Source: Sporichthyaceae bacterium (lineage in GTDB: Bacteria > Actinomycetota > Actinomycetes > Sporichthyales > Sporichthyaceae). From it: a DNA stretch of 64,000 nucleotides. A program made the position numbers and the translations under genes. Each line of letters starts with the position of its first letter. Positions within the stretch are counted from its first letter, which is position 1. This document shows positions 1-9,165 of this stretch, piece by piece. Where the stretch lies: NCBI GenBank assembly GCA_036269075.1, contig DATASX010000117.1, positions 140,128-204,127 on the forward strand. Direction: 5' to 3'. Below the pieces are notes generated by a model that saw only the letters and a program-made list of their open reading frames with translations, was not told the origin of the DNA and searched no databases.

Positions 1-1
1 C

Positions 2-187
2 GTCGCGGGCCTGACCGTAGGCCCGGACCACAACCTGTGGTTCACCGAGGACACCGCGGACAAGGTCGCCAAGGGCGTGATCGGAGCCGGCGGGGCAACC
101 GTCGCCGGCACATCCAGCCCGGAGCCGTCGGCCTCGCCGGCCGCCTCGGCTACCACATCGGCCAAGCCCAAGGCGACCACTGGTTGA
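2..187 (+). CDS. C-terminal end of a Vgb-like (streptogramin lyase-like) beta-propeller protein, partial
   Basis: The window opens inside a reading frame that stops at 185-187. The visible 61 residues begin with a repeat of the form LTVGPDHNLWFTE. This is the blade signature of the virginiamycin B lyase (Vgb) seven-bladed propeller family. A low-complexity tail rich in Ser, Ala, Thr and Pro follows. Such tails usually mark secreted or surface-tethered actinobacterial propellers rather than the antibiotic lyase itself. The start and most blades lie outside the window, so catalytic residues cannot be checked. A terminator-like hairpin follows at once. Confidence 0.7.
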   Translation, partial: VAGLTVGPDHNLWFTEDTADKVAKGVIGAGGATVAGTSSPEPSASPAASATTSAKPKATTG

Positions 188-198
188 TCCGGCGCGAC

Positions 199-242
199 GA
201 AGCCCCCGGGACACGTCGAATGGCGCCCTACCCGGGGGCTTC
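199..242 (+). terminator. Rho-independent terminator-like hairpin
   Basis: A perfect 12-bp stem (199-210 pairs with 231-242, arms GAAGCCCCCGGG / CCCGGGGGCTTC) with a 20-base loop lies 12 bases after the stop of the propeller gene. The following T tract is weak, as is common in GC-rich actinobacteria. The rest of the gap up to 485 shows nothing else. Confidence 0.6.
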
Positions 243-484
243 TGGTGCCGTGCGGCAGCCGCCCGGGCCGGAAAGCCGGCCTTCGGGGCAGCTACCTCAC
301 CGGCGCGCCCGCCGCCGCCTGCGTCGTGGCCGGTTGGGCGACCGCCGTCCAGGTCGCCCGACGGCCGCGGTGAGCTTCGGGCCAGGCTACCTCCGGGAGC
401 CGAATCACAGCGGCCCCACAGCGGCCGATCGTCCGACCTGGCATCGGCTCGCTACGAACGGCCACGTGAGACACCCTCTTGGGC

Positions 485-892
485 ATGGACGTTCTGAGCA
501 GCCGTGTGCTCCTGCATCCCACCGACCATCACCGGTCGGTGGCCTTCTACCGCGACATCATCGGCCTGGCCGTGGCCCGGGAGTTCGGCCCGTCCGACGC
601 CCCGGGGACGGTTTTCTTCCTGGGCAACGGGCTGCTCGAGGTGTCCGCGGCGGTGGAGCAGGCGGCCCGGCCAGGCGTAGCGCTGTGGTTGCAGGTGCGG
701 GACGTCGCCGCCGAGCACCAGCGGCTGGCCGCGCTCGGGGTACCGGTGCGCCGGGAGCCACGTCTGGAGCCGTGGGGGCTGATCGAGTGCTGGATCGCCG
801 ACCCGGACGAGCTCGCGATCGTGCTGGTCGAGGTGCCGGCCGACCACCCACTGCGCCGTGACCTGCGTCCGAGTACGCCGACGGGCCGGTGA
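485..892 (+). CDS. VOC (glyoxalase/bleomycin-resistance fold) family protein
   Basis: A 135-residue protein made of one pair of beta-alpha-beta-beta-beta modules, the size of a single-domain VOC enzyme. The N-terminus has the typical pattern of a beta strand, an HP..H..SVAFYRD helix and IIGL. The end carries the family signature of a strand with DPDE and an acidic residue (LVEV). ATG 485 was chosen over the in-frame TTG at 479 because it starts directly before the first strand. The substrate cannot be told; relatives act as glyoxalases, dioxygenases or drug-binding proteins. It converges on the MMPL gene with a 3-base gap. Confidence 0.7.
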   Translation: MDVLSSRVLLHPTDHHRSVAFYRDIIGLAVAREFGPSDAPGTVFFLGNGLLEVSAAVEQAARPGVALWLQVRDVAAEHQRLAALGVPVRREPRLEPWGLIECWIADPDELAIVLVEVPADHPLRRDLRPSTPTGR

Positions 893-895
893 GCG

Positions 896-3121
896 CTACA
901 GGTCGAAGCGCGCCATCTGCGACGGAACGTCGTCGATCTGACCCGGGCCGGTGGCCTGCGCGGGGACCCGCGCGCCGCTGATCGCGACCGGCTTGATCCG
1001 TAGGACCTTGGCCACCCAGTCCGGCAGCCACCAGTTCCACTTGCCGAACAGGGCCACCAGGGCCGGCACCAGCAGCGCTCGCACGATCGTGGCGTCGAGC
1101 AGGATGCCGATGCCCAGCGCGGTCGCGAACACCTTGATGTCGGTTCCGGGCGAGGCCGCCAGCGCGAGGAACGAGAGGAACAGGATCGTGGCGGCGCCGG
1201 TCACCAGCCGACCGGTGCGGCCCAGTCCCTCGACCACTGCGGCGTTGGTGTTGCCGGTGCGGTCGTACTCCTCCCGCATGCGGGCCAGGATGAACACCTC
1301 GTAGTCCATCGACAGACCGAACAGGAAAGCGAAGATCAGCACCGGCAGCCAGAACGTCACCGCGCCGGTCGGCGCGACCCCGAAGATCTGCTGCGAACCG
1401 TGCCCGTCCTGCCAGAACAGCACCGTGGCGCCGAAGGTCGCACTGACCGAGATGATGTTCAGCAGCACGGCCTTGATCGGCAGCAGGATCGACCGGAACG
1501 TGCGCACCAGCAGCAGGAACGTCACGATCGCGATCACGGCGAGGCTGTACGGGAAGTTCTTGTAGACCGCGTTGATGTAGTCCAGGACGGTCGGCCCGGT
1601 GCCGGACACCCCGACCACGCCGGGGATGTTCTCGATCGACTTGCGTACGTCGTTGGCGATCTGCGCCTTGGTCGAGTCGACGGTCTCGACGGCCGGGATG
1701 ACCTGGACGACCGCGGAGCCGTCCTTGCGCCAGGCCGGGTCGTCCGGGGCGTCGACGCTCGCGATGCCCGGCACGGCCTTCACCGCCGTGACGACCTGGT
1801 TGATCGAGGAATCGACGTCCGGGCCCTTGACCAGGATCTCCATCGGGGAGACCACGCCGGTCGGCACGCCGCCATCGGTCAACGTCTGGAACTGGGTGTA
1901 CGCGGCGCCGGTGTGCGCCAGCGCGCCGGTCTGGGTCTCACCGATCTTGATGCCGAAGATCGGGACGATCAGTGCGGCCAGCAGGCCCAGCGTGCCGACC
2001 GCGACCGGCCACCGGAACTTGATCACGCCGCGGGCCCAGGCCGACCAGGCCCGGGAGGCGCGGGACTCGTTGCGGATCCGCGGCCAGTCGACTCGGGGAC
2101 CGATGCCACCGAGCAGCGCGGGCAGCAGCGTCATGACGACCGCGGTGCTGACCAGCGGGATCAGCATCCCGCCGACGCCCATGCTGCGCAGCAGCGGAAC
2201 CGGGATCACCAGCAGCGAACACATGCTGACGGCGACCGTGCCGGCGCTGGCGAGCACGGCGTGCCCGGCGTACGTCATCGCGACGACGACCGCCTCGTGG
2301 TTGTCGCGGCCGTGGGCCCGCTCCTCACGCCAGCGGTTGACCAGCAGCAGCGAGTAGTCGACCGCGACCCCGAGACCCACCAGGGCGATCAGGAACTGGA
2401 CGACGAAGCTGATGTTGAATACGTAGGTCCCGAGCAACACGATGCTGAACGTGCTGAGGATCGACACGGCCGCGATCACCAGCGGCACCAGCGCGAGGAA
2501 CGAGGCGAACAGGAACGCCAGCACCGCCAGCGCACCCAGGCCGCCGATGATCGTCTCGGTCAGGATGCTCGGGCCGTTGGACTTACCACCGCCCTGGGAC
2601 AGCTGCGAATAGCCGGTGACCCCCCAGTCGAACCCGGTCGTCTGCTCCGCCTGCGCGAGCACCGGTTGCATCGCGACGGTGTCCAGCTTCTGGGTGAACG
2701 ACTTGAACGGCGGCGGGTAGGCCAGCGCGTAGGTCGTCCGCTGGTCGGTGGTGAGGAAGATCGGGTCGTTCGTGGTCGAGTAGTCGACGATCCGGTCATC
2801 GGGGGCGGCGGCCTGGACCTGCGCGATGACCGAATCGATCTTGGTCTGCTGAGCATTGACCGTGGTCCCCTGCGGGACCGTCACGACCACGATCGACGGG
2901 GGCATCGTGCCGCCGTTGCCGTAGGTGGCCTCGATCTGCTTCGCGGTCTCGTAGCCAGGCTGACCCGGCAGCGAGAAGTCCACGGAAAGTCGTTTCGACG
3001 TCTGCCCGGCAGTGAACATGCCGACGACGACCATCGCGAGCCAGAAGACCATCACGGTCTTCCGCCGTCGCAGCACGAACTCCGCCAAGCGGGTCAATCC
3101 CGTTCCCCCGTCCACGTACAA
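896..3121 (-). CDS. MMPL-family RND transporter
   Basis: A 741-residue membrane protein with the MmpL/YdfJ layout. A cytosolic N-terminal stretch (FVLRRRKTV) leads to TM1, then a large extracytoplasmic loop, a cluster of five TM helices, a second large loop and a second TM cluster. Conserved family patterns include GLGVAVDYSLLLVNRWREE after TM4 and GLSMDYEVFILARMREE in the second half. Such proteins export lipids or drugs using the proton gradient. The start is uncertain: TTG at 3121 or the GTG two codons later; no ATG is near. The upstream gap holds unusual inverted repeats. Confidence 0.88.
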   Translation of the reverse strand: MYVDGGTGLTRLAEFVLRRRKTVMVFWLAMVVVGMFTAGQTSKRLSVDFSLPGQPGYETAKQIEATYGNGGTMPPSIVVVTVPQGTTVNAQQTKIDSVIAQVQAAAPDDRIVDYSTTNDPIFLTTDQRTTYALAYPPPFKSFTQKLDTVAMQPVLAQAEQTTGFDWGVTGYSQLSQGGGKSNGPSILTETIIGGLGALAVLAFLFASFLALVPLVIAAVSILSTFSIVLLGTYVFNISFVVQFLIALVGLGVAVDYSLLLVNRWREERAHGRDNHEAVVVAMTYAGHAVLASAGTVAVSMCSLLVIPVPLLRSMGVGGMLIPLVSTAVVMTLLPALLGGIGPRVDWPRIRNESRASRAWSAWARGVIKFRWPVAVGTLGLLAALIVPIFGIKIGETQTGALAHTGAAYTQFQTLTDGGVPTGVVSPMEILVKGPDVDSSINQVVTAVKAVPGIASVDAPDDPAWRKDGSAVVQVIPAVETVDSTKAQIANDVRKSIENIPGVVGVSGTGPTVLDYINAVYKNFPYSLAVIAIVTFLLLVRTFRSILLPIKAVLLNIISVSATFGATVLFWQDGHGSQQIFGVAPTGAVTFWLPVLIFAFLFGLSMDYEVFILARMREEYDRTGNTNAAVVEGLGRTGRLVTGAATILFLSFLALAASPGTDIKVFATALGIGILLDATIVRALLVPALVALFGKWNWWLPDWVAKVLRIKPVAISGARVPAQATGPGQIDDVPSQMARFDL

Positions 3122-3176
3122 GCTTGATCCAAGACGGTGGTCCGCGCTGCGCTCGTCGACGGTCTCGATCGGCTCG

Positions 3177-3298
3177 GGAACGAGCGCTCCCGTTCGTTCC
3201 AGTCGAAAGCAGCGGGAGCGCTCGTTCCACTCGCCTCAATCGACCGTACGGACCCGTACTGGCGATGCCATCGGGCGTTCGGCTCAGGCGAGTGGAAC
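3177..3298. repeat. Nested inverted repeats in the divergent MMPL / sigma-like intergenic region
   Basis: The 311-bp gap between two divergent genes contains a perfect 16-bp inverted repeat (3177-3192 with 3213-3228, arm GGAACGAGCGCTCCCG). A second perfect 13-bp inverted repeat (3224-3236 with 3286-3298, arm GTTCCACTCGCCT) shares the GTTCC of the first. A third short pair, GGAACGA/TCGTTCC, lies at 3177-3183 and 3194-3200. This may be a multi-site operator or alternative RNA hairpins. No T tract is present, so a simple terminator is unlikely. Confidence 0.6.
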
Positions 3299-3432
3299 CG
3301 AACGGTCAATTTCCGCGCTACCTCCCGAATCAGCAGCAGCCGCACCCCGCCGGAAGATCGTCTCCACCGGGTGGCATCATCGCCCGAACGCGACTCGGCC
3401 TCGCGTGCCACCGGCAGGAAGGCGACGACGCC

Positions 3433-3936
3433 ATGCCCGGACCTGTCATTCCTGTTAGGGCCGCACCGCTCGCCAGTCGGGAAAACCGCGCCAGGCTCGT
3501 GCATCTGGCGTACACGATCCTGTCGCCGGTGCTCGGTGACCGCCGGTCCCTGATCGCCCGCATGGCCGTCGAGCACGTCCTGCGCCCGACCCCGGGGAGC
3601 GCGGGACCGACCGAGTACCAGCAGCTCCGGGCCCACGTGGTCCGCTGGGCGCTGACTGCCGGCCGACGGCGCTCGACCGGCGCCACCTCGGCGACCCGGG
3701 CGCTGCGCCGGGTGGACAGCTCGGCCGGCGCCTCGGAGTTGGCGTGGCTGCTGCCGGCGACCCGGGCCGCGTACGCATTGCGACACTTCGAGGGCCTCGA
3801 CCAGGAGGCCACCTGCGAGGTGCTGCGCTCGGCGGGGGTCGGCGACCCGTCGGCAGCGACCGCGCTGGCGGCCCGCATCCGCCCGGACTTCGTCGGCCGG
3901 CTGCGACCGGCGGTCGGCGCGGCCTCCAACTTCTAG
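3433..3936 (+). CDS. Small protein with sigma-70 region 4-like helices
   Basis: A 167-residue, Arg- and Ala-rich protein. Its C-terminal third (LPATRAAYALRHFEGLDQEA followed by a short helix, a turn and a second helix) resembles region 4 of ECF sigma factors, where LP...R.....R...GL...E..E.L is typical. No region 2 is recognisable, so it is unlikely to be a working sigma factor; a regulator or sigma-like relic is more plausible. ATG 3433 lies after the repeat-rich leader. The reading frame is open further upstream to 3124, but that part runs through the repeats and has no protein-like features. It converges on the ABC permease, stop next to stop. Confidence 0.5.
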   Translation: MPGPVIPVRAAPLASRENRARLVHLAYTILSPVLGDRRSLIARMAVEHVLRPTPGSAGPTEYQQLRAHVVRWALTAGRRRSTGATSATRALRRVDSSAGASELAWLLPATRAAYALRHFEGLDQEATCEVLRSAGVGDPSAATALAARIRPDFVGRLRPAVGAASNF

Positions 3937-4785
3937 TCAGCCGCGGAACTTCCGCCAGTAGACCCGGGTCGCCACCGGCGCGCAGATCGCCACGATCGCG
4001 AACATCCACAGCAGCGTGTACTCAGTGGCGTGCACGATCGGCCACGGCGCGGTCGCCGCCGGATGCCCGCCCGGGTTGTGGAACAACTGGCGTAGCGACT
4101 CGGACAGTGCGGTTGTCGGGTTCCACTCGGCGAAGGGGCGCAGCCCGTTCGGCAGCGTGTCGTACGGGACGAACGTGCTCGCCACGAACGTGATCGGGAA
4201 GATCGCGACGAACGAGACGCCCTGTACCGCCTCCGGGGTCTTGCAGAGGCTGCCGAGCAGCACGCCGATCCAGATCATCGCGAACGAGAACGCGATCATC
4301 ACCCCGTAGGCCTCGACGGTGGCGACCGGACCGCCACGGATGCGCCAACCGATCGCGGCGCCGGTCAGCGACATCAGCGTGATCGGCAGCAGCGCCCGCA
4401 GAAGGCTCGCCGTCGCGTGGCCGCACAACACCGCGGCCGGTGCGATCGGCATCGAGTGGAAGCGGTCGATCGCCCCGTTGTTGCGGTCGTTGGACAGCGA
4501 CATCGCCACACCGAACGCGGAGAACACGATCGTCTGGGCGAAGATGCCGCCCATCAGGAACTCCTTGTAGTTCCCGCCGCCGGGCACGTCGATCGCCCCG
4601 CCGAACACGAACGCGAACAACAGCACGAACATGATCGGCTGGATGGTCGCGTCGGACAGCGCCTCGGGTTGCCGGCGCATGTGCAGCAGGCACCGCCGGG
4701 CAATCACCCAACTGTCGCTGACCAGCGTGGACCGACGTCGGGACGACGCGGGAGCCGAGCTCGACACTGCCACTGCCCCTGCCAT
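3937..4785 (-). CDS. ABC-2 type transporter permease (daunorubicin-resistance DrrB type)
   Basis: A 282-residue membrane protein with about six TM helices. It has the ABC-2 features of a cytosolic N-terminus before TM1 (IQPIMFVLLFAFVFGG), an amphipathic segment rich in Gly and Asn (NNGAIDRFHSMPIAP), and a late loop (ASTFVPYDTLPNGLRPFAEWNP) typical of DrrB-like permeases. The start ATG at 4785 overlaps the ATPase stop by one base (TGATG), so the pair is translationally coupled. It is expected to form a dimeric exporter with the ATPase for a lipophilic drug or lipid. The frame stays open upstream, but that part is antisense noise. Confidence 0.85.
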   Translation of the reverse strand: MAGAVAVSSSAPASSRRRSTLVSDSWVIARRCLLHMRRQPEALSDATIQPIMFVLLFAFVFGGAIDVPGGGNYKEFLMGGIFAQTIVFSAFGVAMSLSNDRNNGAIDRFHSMPIAPAAVLCGHATASLLRALLPITLMSLTGAAIGWRIRGGPVATVEAYGVMIAFSFAMIWIGVLLGSLCKTPEAVQGVSFVAIFPITFVASTFVPYDTLPNGLRPFAEWNPTTALSESLRQLFHNPGGHPAATAPWPIVHATEYTLLWMFAIVAICAPVATRVYWRKFRG

Positions 4786-5843
4786 CAGACCTCGAACCTC
4801 ACCCGTTGCGTGGCGCTGCCGGACGTCTCGATCGGCGAGGCCTCGGGCGCGGTGGCGGACTCCTCCTGCTCGGCGACGGGCTTGCCGGTCAGCGCGAGGA
4901 ATGCGTCGTCGAGCGTGGGCTGGCGCAGCCCGAGGTCCTCGACCGCGATCGCGTGGGTGGTCAGCAGCATGGCCAGCTCGGCGACCGCGGCGGGCCCACC
5001 GGTGATCGGGGCACTGACCGCCCGAGCCGGAGCATCGACCTTGGCCGTGCCGCCGGCAACCCGTTCCACCAGTGCAACCGCCCGGGCCAGGTCGGCCTCG
5101 TCGGTGACCACGACGTGCAACTGGTCGCCGCCGACCTGGCGTTTGAGGCTGCGCGAGTCGCCCCGGGCGATGACCCGGCCGTGGTCGACCACGACGATCT
5201 CGTCGGCCAGCCGGTCGGCCTCCTCCAGGTACTGCGTGGTCAGCAGGATCGTGGAGCCGCCGGCCACCAGTTGGTCGAGCACCTCCCACAGCTCCAGCCG
5301 GGCCCGCGGGTCCAGTCCGGTCGTCGGCTCGTCCAGGAACAGCACCGGCGGCCGGGCCACCAGCGTGGCGGCCAGGTCGAGCCGCCGCCGCATCCCGCCG
5401 GAGTGCTGCTCGGCGCGCCGGTCGGCCGCTTCGGTCAACGAGAACTGCTCGAGCAACTGCTGCGCACGCAGCTTGGCTGCCTTCCGGCCGAGGTGATGCA
5501 GCTCGCCGATCATGACCAGGTTCTCCCGGCCGGTGAGCTTGCCGTCGACTGTCGCGTCCTGCGCGGCCAGGCCCAACGCGGCGCGCACCCCGATCGGGTC
5601 GGTGCGCACGTCGATCCCGGCCACGGTCGCGGCGCCGGAGTCGGCCGCGGTCAACGTGGTCAGGATGCGGACCGCGGTCGTCTTACCGGCGCCGTTCGGG
5701 CCGAGCAGACCGCACACCTGGCCACGCCGCACGTCGAGATCGACACCCGCGAGCGCGACCTTCGCGCCGTAGCGCTTGACCAGTCCCCGCGCGCAGATCG
5801 CCAGGTCGGCGTCGGCGCCTCGGGAGGCAGGGAGAAGACTCAT
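4785..5843 (-). CDS. ABC transporter ATP-binding protein (DrrA type)
   Basis: A 352-residue ATPase with Walker A GPNGAGKT at about residues 48-55, an HSGGMRRRLDLA signature, Walker B VLFLDEPTTGLDPRAR and an H-loop-like TTQ segment. A C-terminal domain of roughly 110 residues follows, as in the DrrA family. The signature LSGGQ is replaced by HSGGM, which is common in this branch. It probably powers the permease encoded just downstream. The upstream region (5844-5969), shared with a divergent oxidoreductase gene, holds a short inverted repeat that could be an operator. Confidence 0.9.
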   Translation of the reverse strand: MSLLPASRGADADLAICARGLVKRYGAKVALAGVDLDVRRGQVCGLLGPNGAGKTTAVRILTTLTAADSGAATVAGIDVRTDPIGVRAALGLAAQDATVDGKLTGRENLVMIGELHHLGRKAAKLRAQQLLEQFSLTEAADRRAEQHSGGMRRRLDLAATLVARPPVLFLDEPTTGLDPRARLELWEVLDQLVAGGSTILLTTQYLEEADRLADEIVVVDHGRVIARGDSRSLKRQVGGDQLHVVVTDEADLARAVALVERVAGGTAKVDAPARAVSAPITGGPAAVAELAMLLTTHAIAVEDLGLRQPTLDDAFLALTGKPVAEQEESATAPEASPIETSGSATQRVRFEV

Positions 5844-5872
5844 GGCCGTGAGGCTCGCATGTACCCCCGACA

Positions 5873-5894
5873 GTTCTCAAACCATTAGGAGAAC
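5873..5894. promoter_or_regulatory. Candidate operator (6-bp inverted repeat)
   Basis: GTTCTC and GAGAAC form a perfect inverted repeat with a 10-base AT-richer spacer. It lies between the divergent ABC exporter and quinone oxidoreductase genes. A second short palindrome, TTCGGACCGAA, lies at 5920-5930. No regulator gene is adjacent, so the binding protein is unknown. Confidence 0.3.
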
Positions 5895-5969
5895 AATGCG
5901 GGTTCGTCCGGATTTGCCATTCGGACCGAAGGGTGCGCACAGCGGTCGGACGGCACGGAGGGAACACGG

Positions 5970-6962
5970 ATGAGGGCCTGGCAGGTGACCGGCGCGGGTG
6001 AACCGCGCGCCGTGCTGAAACTCGGCGAGGTCGACCAACCCACCGCGGGGCCCGGTCAGGTGCTGGTCCGGGTGCGGGCCACGGCGGCGAACTTCCCCGA
6101 CGTGCTGATGTGCCGCGGCATGTACCAGGAGCGACCGGAGTTGCCGTTCACACCGGGGGTGGAGGTCTGCGGCGATGTCGTCGAGGTCGGCCCCGGGGTG
6201 ACCGAGGCGGTGCCCGGACAGCGGGTGATCGGCGCCGCGCTGCTGCCGCACGGCGGGTTCGCCGACTACGCCGTGCTGGACGCCCGGTTCACGTTCCCGG
6301 CGCCGGCGGCGTTGGACGATGCCGAGGCCGGCGGGTTCCTGATCGCCTACCACACCGGTTGGTTCGCGTTGCATCGTCGGACCTCGCTGTCCCCCGGCGA
6401 GACGCTGCTGGTGCACGCCGCGGCCGGCGGCGTGGGCAGCGCGGCCGTGCAACTCGGCAAGGCCGCGGGCGCCCGCGTGATCGCGGTCGTCGGCGGGGCG
6501 GACAAGGCCAAGGTGGCCCGGGACCTCGGCGCCGACGTGGTCGTCGACCGGCGGACCGAGGACGTGGTCGCGGCGGTCAAGGACGCGACCGGCGGCCGGG
6601 GCGTCGACGTGGTCTACGACCCGGTGGGCGGTTCGGCCTACACCCAGTCGACCAAGTGCATTGCGTTCGAGGGCCGGATCCTGGTCATCGGCTTCGCCGG
6701 CGGCGAGGTCCCGCAGGCGGCGTTGAACCACGTGTTGATCAAGAACTACTCGGTGATCGGGCTGCACTGGGGGCTGTACCGGGAACGCGACCCGGGGGCG
6801 ATCACCGTCTGTCAGGCAGCGCTGGCCGAACTGGCCACAGCTGGGAAGCTCAAGCCGTTGGTCGGTCAGCGCCTGGCGCTGGCCGACGTTGCCGACGGGC
6901 TGCAGCACCTGGCCGACGGCACGACCGTCGGCCGGGTGACTTTCGTGGCCGGTGGCGGATGA
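5970..6962 (+). CDS. NADPH:quinone oxidoreductase-like zinc-independent MDR enzyme
   Basis: A 330-residue medium-chain reductase with a GroES-like N-terminal half and a Rossmann half. The nucleotide motif AAGGVGSAAV is at about residues 151-160. The segment with NFPDVL..G.Y....PFTPG.E..G and the absence of the zinc-ligand cysteines place it with quinone oxidoreductases and crotonyl-type reductases. It likely reduces quinones or enones with NADPH in the cytosol. Its TGA overlaps the ATG of the following VOC gene (ATGA), so the two are co-translated. Confidence 0.85.
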   Translation: MRAWQVTGAGEPRAVLKLGEVDQPTAGPGQVLVRVRATAANFPDVLMCRGMYQERPELPFTPGVEVCGDVVEVGPGVTEAVPGQRVIGAALLPHGGFADYAVLDARFTFPAPAALDDAEAGGFLIAYHTGWFALHRRTSLSPGETLLVHAAAGGVGSAAVQLGKAAGARVIAVVGGADKAKVARDLGADVVVDRRTEDVVAAVKDATGGRGVDVVYDPVGGSAYTQSTKCIAFEGRILVIGFAGGEVPQAALNHVLIKNYSVIGLHWGLYRERDPGAITVCQAALAELATAGKLKPLVGQRLALADVADGLQHLADGTTVGRVTFVAGGG

Positions 6963-7342
6963 AGGTGAGCCGACTCGACCATCTGGTGCTGACCGTTGCC
7001 GACATCGACGCCACGACGGCCTTCTACACCGAAGTGCTGGGGATGACAGCCGTCGATTTCGACGACGGCAGGAAGGCCCTGAACTTCGGCTCCAGCAAGA
7101 TCAACCTGCACCTCGCCGGACACGAGTTCGAACCCAAGGCGCTTCGCCCCACACCCGGCAGCGCTGACCTGTGCCTGGTCGTCGACGATCCGCTCGCGGA
7201 GGTGGTCGCAACCCTCGAGCGATCCGGGGTGGCCATCGAGGTGGGCCCGGTCGAGCGCAGCGGCGCGATCGGGCAGATGCTCAGCGTCTACCTCCGCGAT
7301 CCGGACGCGAACCTGATCGAGCTGAGCAACTATCTGACCTGA
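6959..7342 (+). CDS. VOC family protein, glyoxalase-like
   Basis: A 127-residue single-unit VOC protein. It has the opening pattern LDHLVLTVADIDATTAFYTEVLGM, written here as two parts: LDHLVLTVAD, then a helix ending in EVLGM. It ends with DPDANLIELSNY, where the Glu is the usual metal ligand. Together with His near the N-terminus this fits a divalent-metal glyoxalase or fosfomycin-resistance-type site. It overlaps the oxidoreductase by 4 bp, so a linked detoxification role is likely. Methylmalonyl-CoA epimerase, also a VOC enzyme, is an alternative given mutAB nearby, but the protein looks more like general glyoxalases. Confidence 0.75.
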   Translation: MKVSRLDHLVLTVADIDATTAFYTEVLGMTAVDFDDGRKALNFGSSKINLHLAGHEFEPKALRPTPGSADLCLVVDDPLAEVVATLERSGVAIEVGPVERSGAIGQMLSVYLRDPDANLIELSNYLT

Positions 7343-7349
7343 CGGACCG

Positions 7350-8201
<852 letters not shown>

Positions 8202-8372
8202 GGCTCGCCCCTCTCGGCGTCGTCGGCACATGCTAGACCGCCGCGTTCGCGGTTCTGACGGCCGCTCAGGCCGACGGGCAATCCCGAGGCCACCCGGTCT
8301 TGCCCCGCCGTGATCACCGGGAGGAAGCTGAGGTGAAGCAGCGCTGGCGGAAATGCGACGGATGGAGGCGGC

Positions 8373-8753
8373 ATGTCGAGCGAGACCTGGTTGCGGGTGG
8401 TCATCTACCGGGCGCAGGACGCGAACGACCCCAGTGCTCTGGAGTACATGAAGAGCAGCACCGCGCAGACACTGGCACTGCTGGAGGGCCAACCGGGGTT
8501 CCGACTCGGCTACTGGGGACTGGACCCGGACGAGGGCACGATGGCAGCGGTCACGTACTGGAGCAGCGAGGCCGCCATCGAAAAGGCCGGCACCCAGTTG
8601 GGCAAGCTCCAGGCGGAGCGCCGCGAGCACGGGATCGTCGTGGAGAGCGTGCAGAACGTGCAGCTGTTCACCGTGCCCGCCATCGCGATGTGGGCGGCGG
8701 ACGCCGAGGAGGAGACGCAGCCGAAGCACCGGCGGCTGTTCGGACGACGCTGA
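8373..8753 (+). CDS. Small ABM-like (dimeric alpha/beta barrel) protein, copy 1
   Basis: A 126-residue protein. It shares with the next gene an N-terminal strand (ETWLRVVIY), a central GYWG segment, an AAVTYWSS strand and a final NVQLF strand. The strand and helix order suggests a ferredoxin-like dimeric alpha/beta barrel as in antibiotic biosynthesis monooxygenases, but the sequence match is only by pattern. This copy has an extra polar tail ending RRLFGRR. The ATG is preceded by a purine-rich GGAGGC. The function is unknown. Confidence 0.6.
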   Translation: MSSETWLRVVIYRAQDANDPSALEYMKSSTAQTLALLEGQPGFRLGYWGLDPDEGTMAAVTYWSSEAAIEKAGTQLGKLQAERREHGIVVESVQNVQLFTVPAIAMWAADAEEETQPKHRRLFGRR

Positions 8754-8807
8754 CCCGACGGTGCGCCGCCGCGCGGCGTGATCCCGACCTGCAAACAGGA
8801 GACAGAC

Positions 8808-9131
8808 GTGTCCGAGACCTGGATCCGCATCGTCATCTACAAGGCCGAAAACCCCACCGACACGAGCGTCATCGACTACATGCGCAAGAGCGTCCAGGAC
8901 GTCGTCCGACGCCTCGAGAAGTCGCCCGGCTTCCAACTGGGCTACTGGGGCAACAACACCGCCGAGGGCCGCATGGCCGCGGTGACCTATTGGTCGTCGA
9001 AGGACTCGATCGAGAAGGCATCGGCCTCGCTGGCCGAACTCCACCAGGAGCGAGCCTCGCGCGGGATCACCGTGGAACGTGCGCACAACGTGCAACTGTT
9101 CGCGGGAGCGCCGGTCGATTCGATGACCTGA
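8808..9131 (+). CDS. Small ABM-like (dimeric alpha/beta barrel) protein, copy 2
   Basis: A 107-residue paralogue of the preceding gene; about half the residues are identical, without gaps, from SETW to NVQLF. GTG 8808 was chosen because AGGAGA lies about 7 bases upstream and because the alignment with copy 1 starts here; the frame is open to 8778. It lacks the C-terminal tail of copy 1. Tandem duplication, possibly giving a heterodimer, is inferred. It is followed after 34 bases by mutA. Confidence 0.6.
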   Translation: MSETWIRIVIYKAENPTDTSVIDYMRKSVQDVVRRLEKSPGFQLGYWGNNTAEGRMAAVTYWSSKDSIEKASASLAELHQERASRGITVERAHNVQLFAGAPVDSMT

Positions 9132-9165
9132 CGAAGCACCTGACGCGGCACAGTAGCCTGGCCCG

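Noticed and set aside
37..861. 274-residue open frame over the first kilobase
   Set aside because: It is Arg/Gly/Pro-rich without structure and runs across the terminator and the VOC gene in another frame; typical GC-rich noise.
6959..7342. Methylmalonyl-CoA epimerase to serve mutAB
   Set aside because: It is a VOC protein but its pattern and coupling to a quinone oxidoreductase fit a glyoxalase-like role better; kept only as an alternative.
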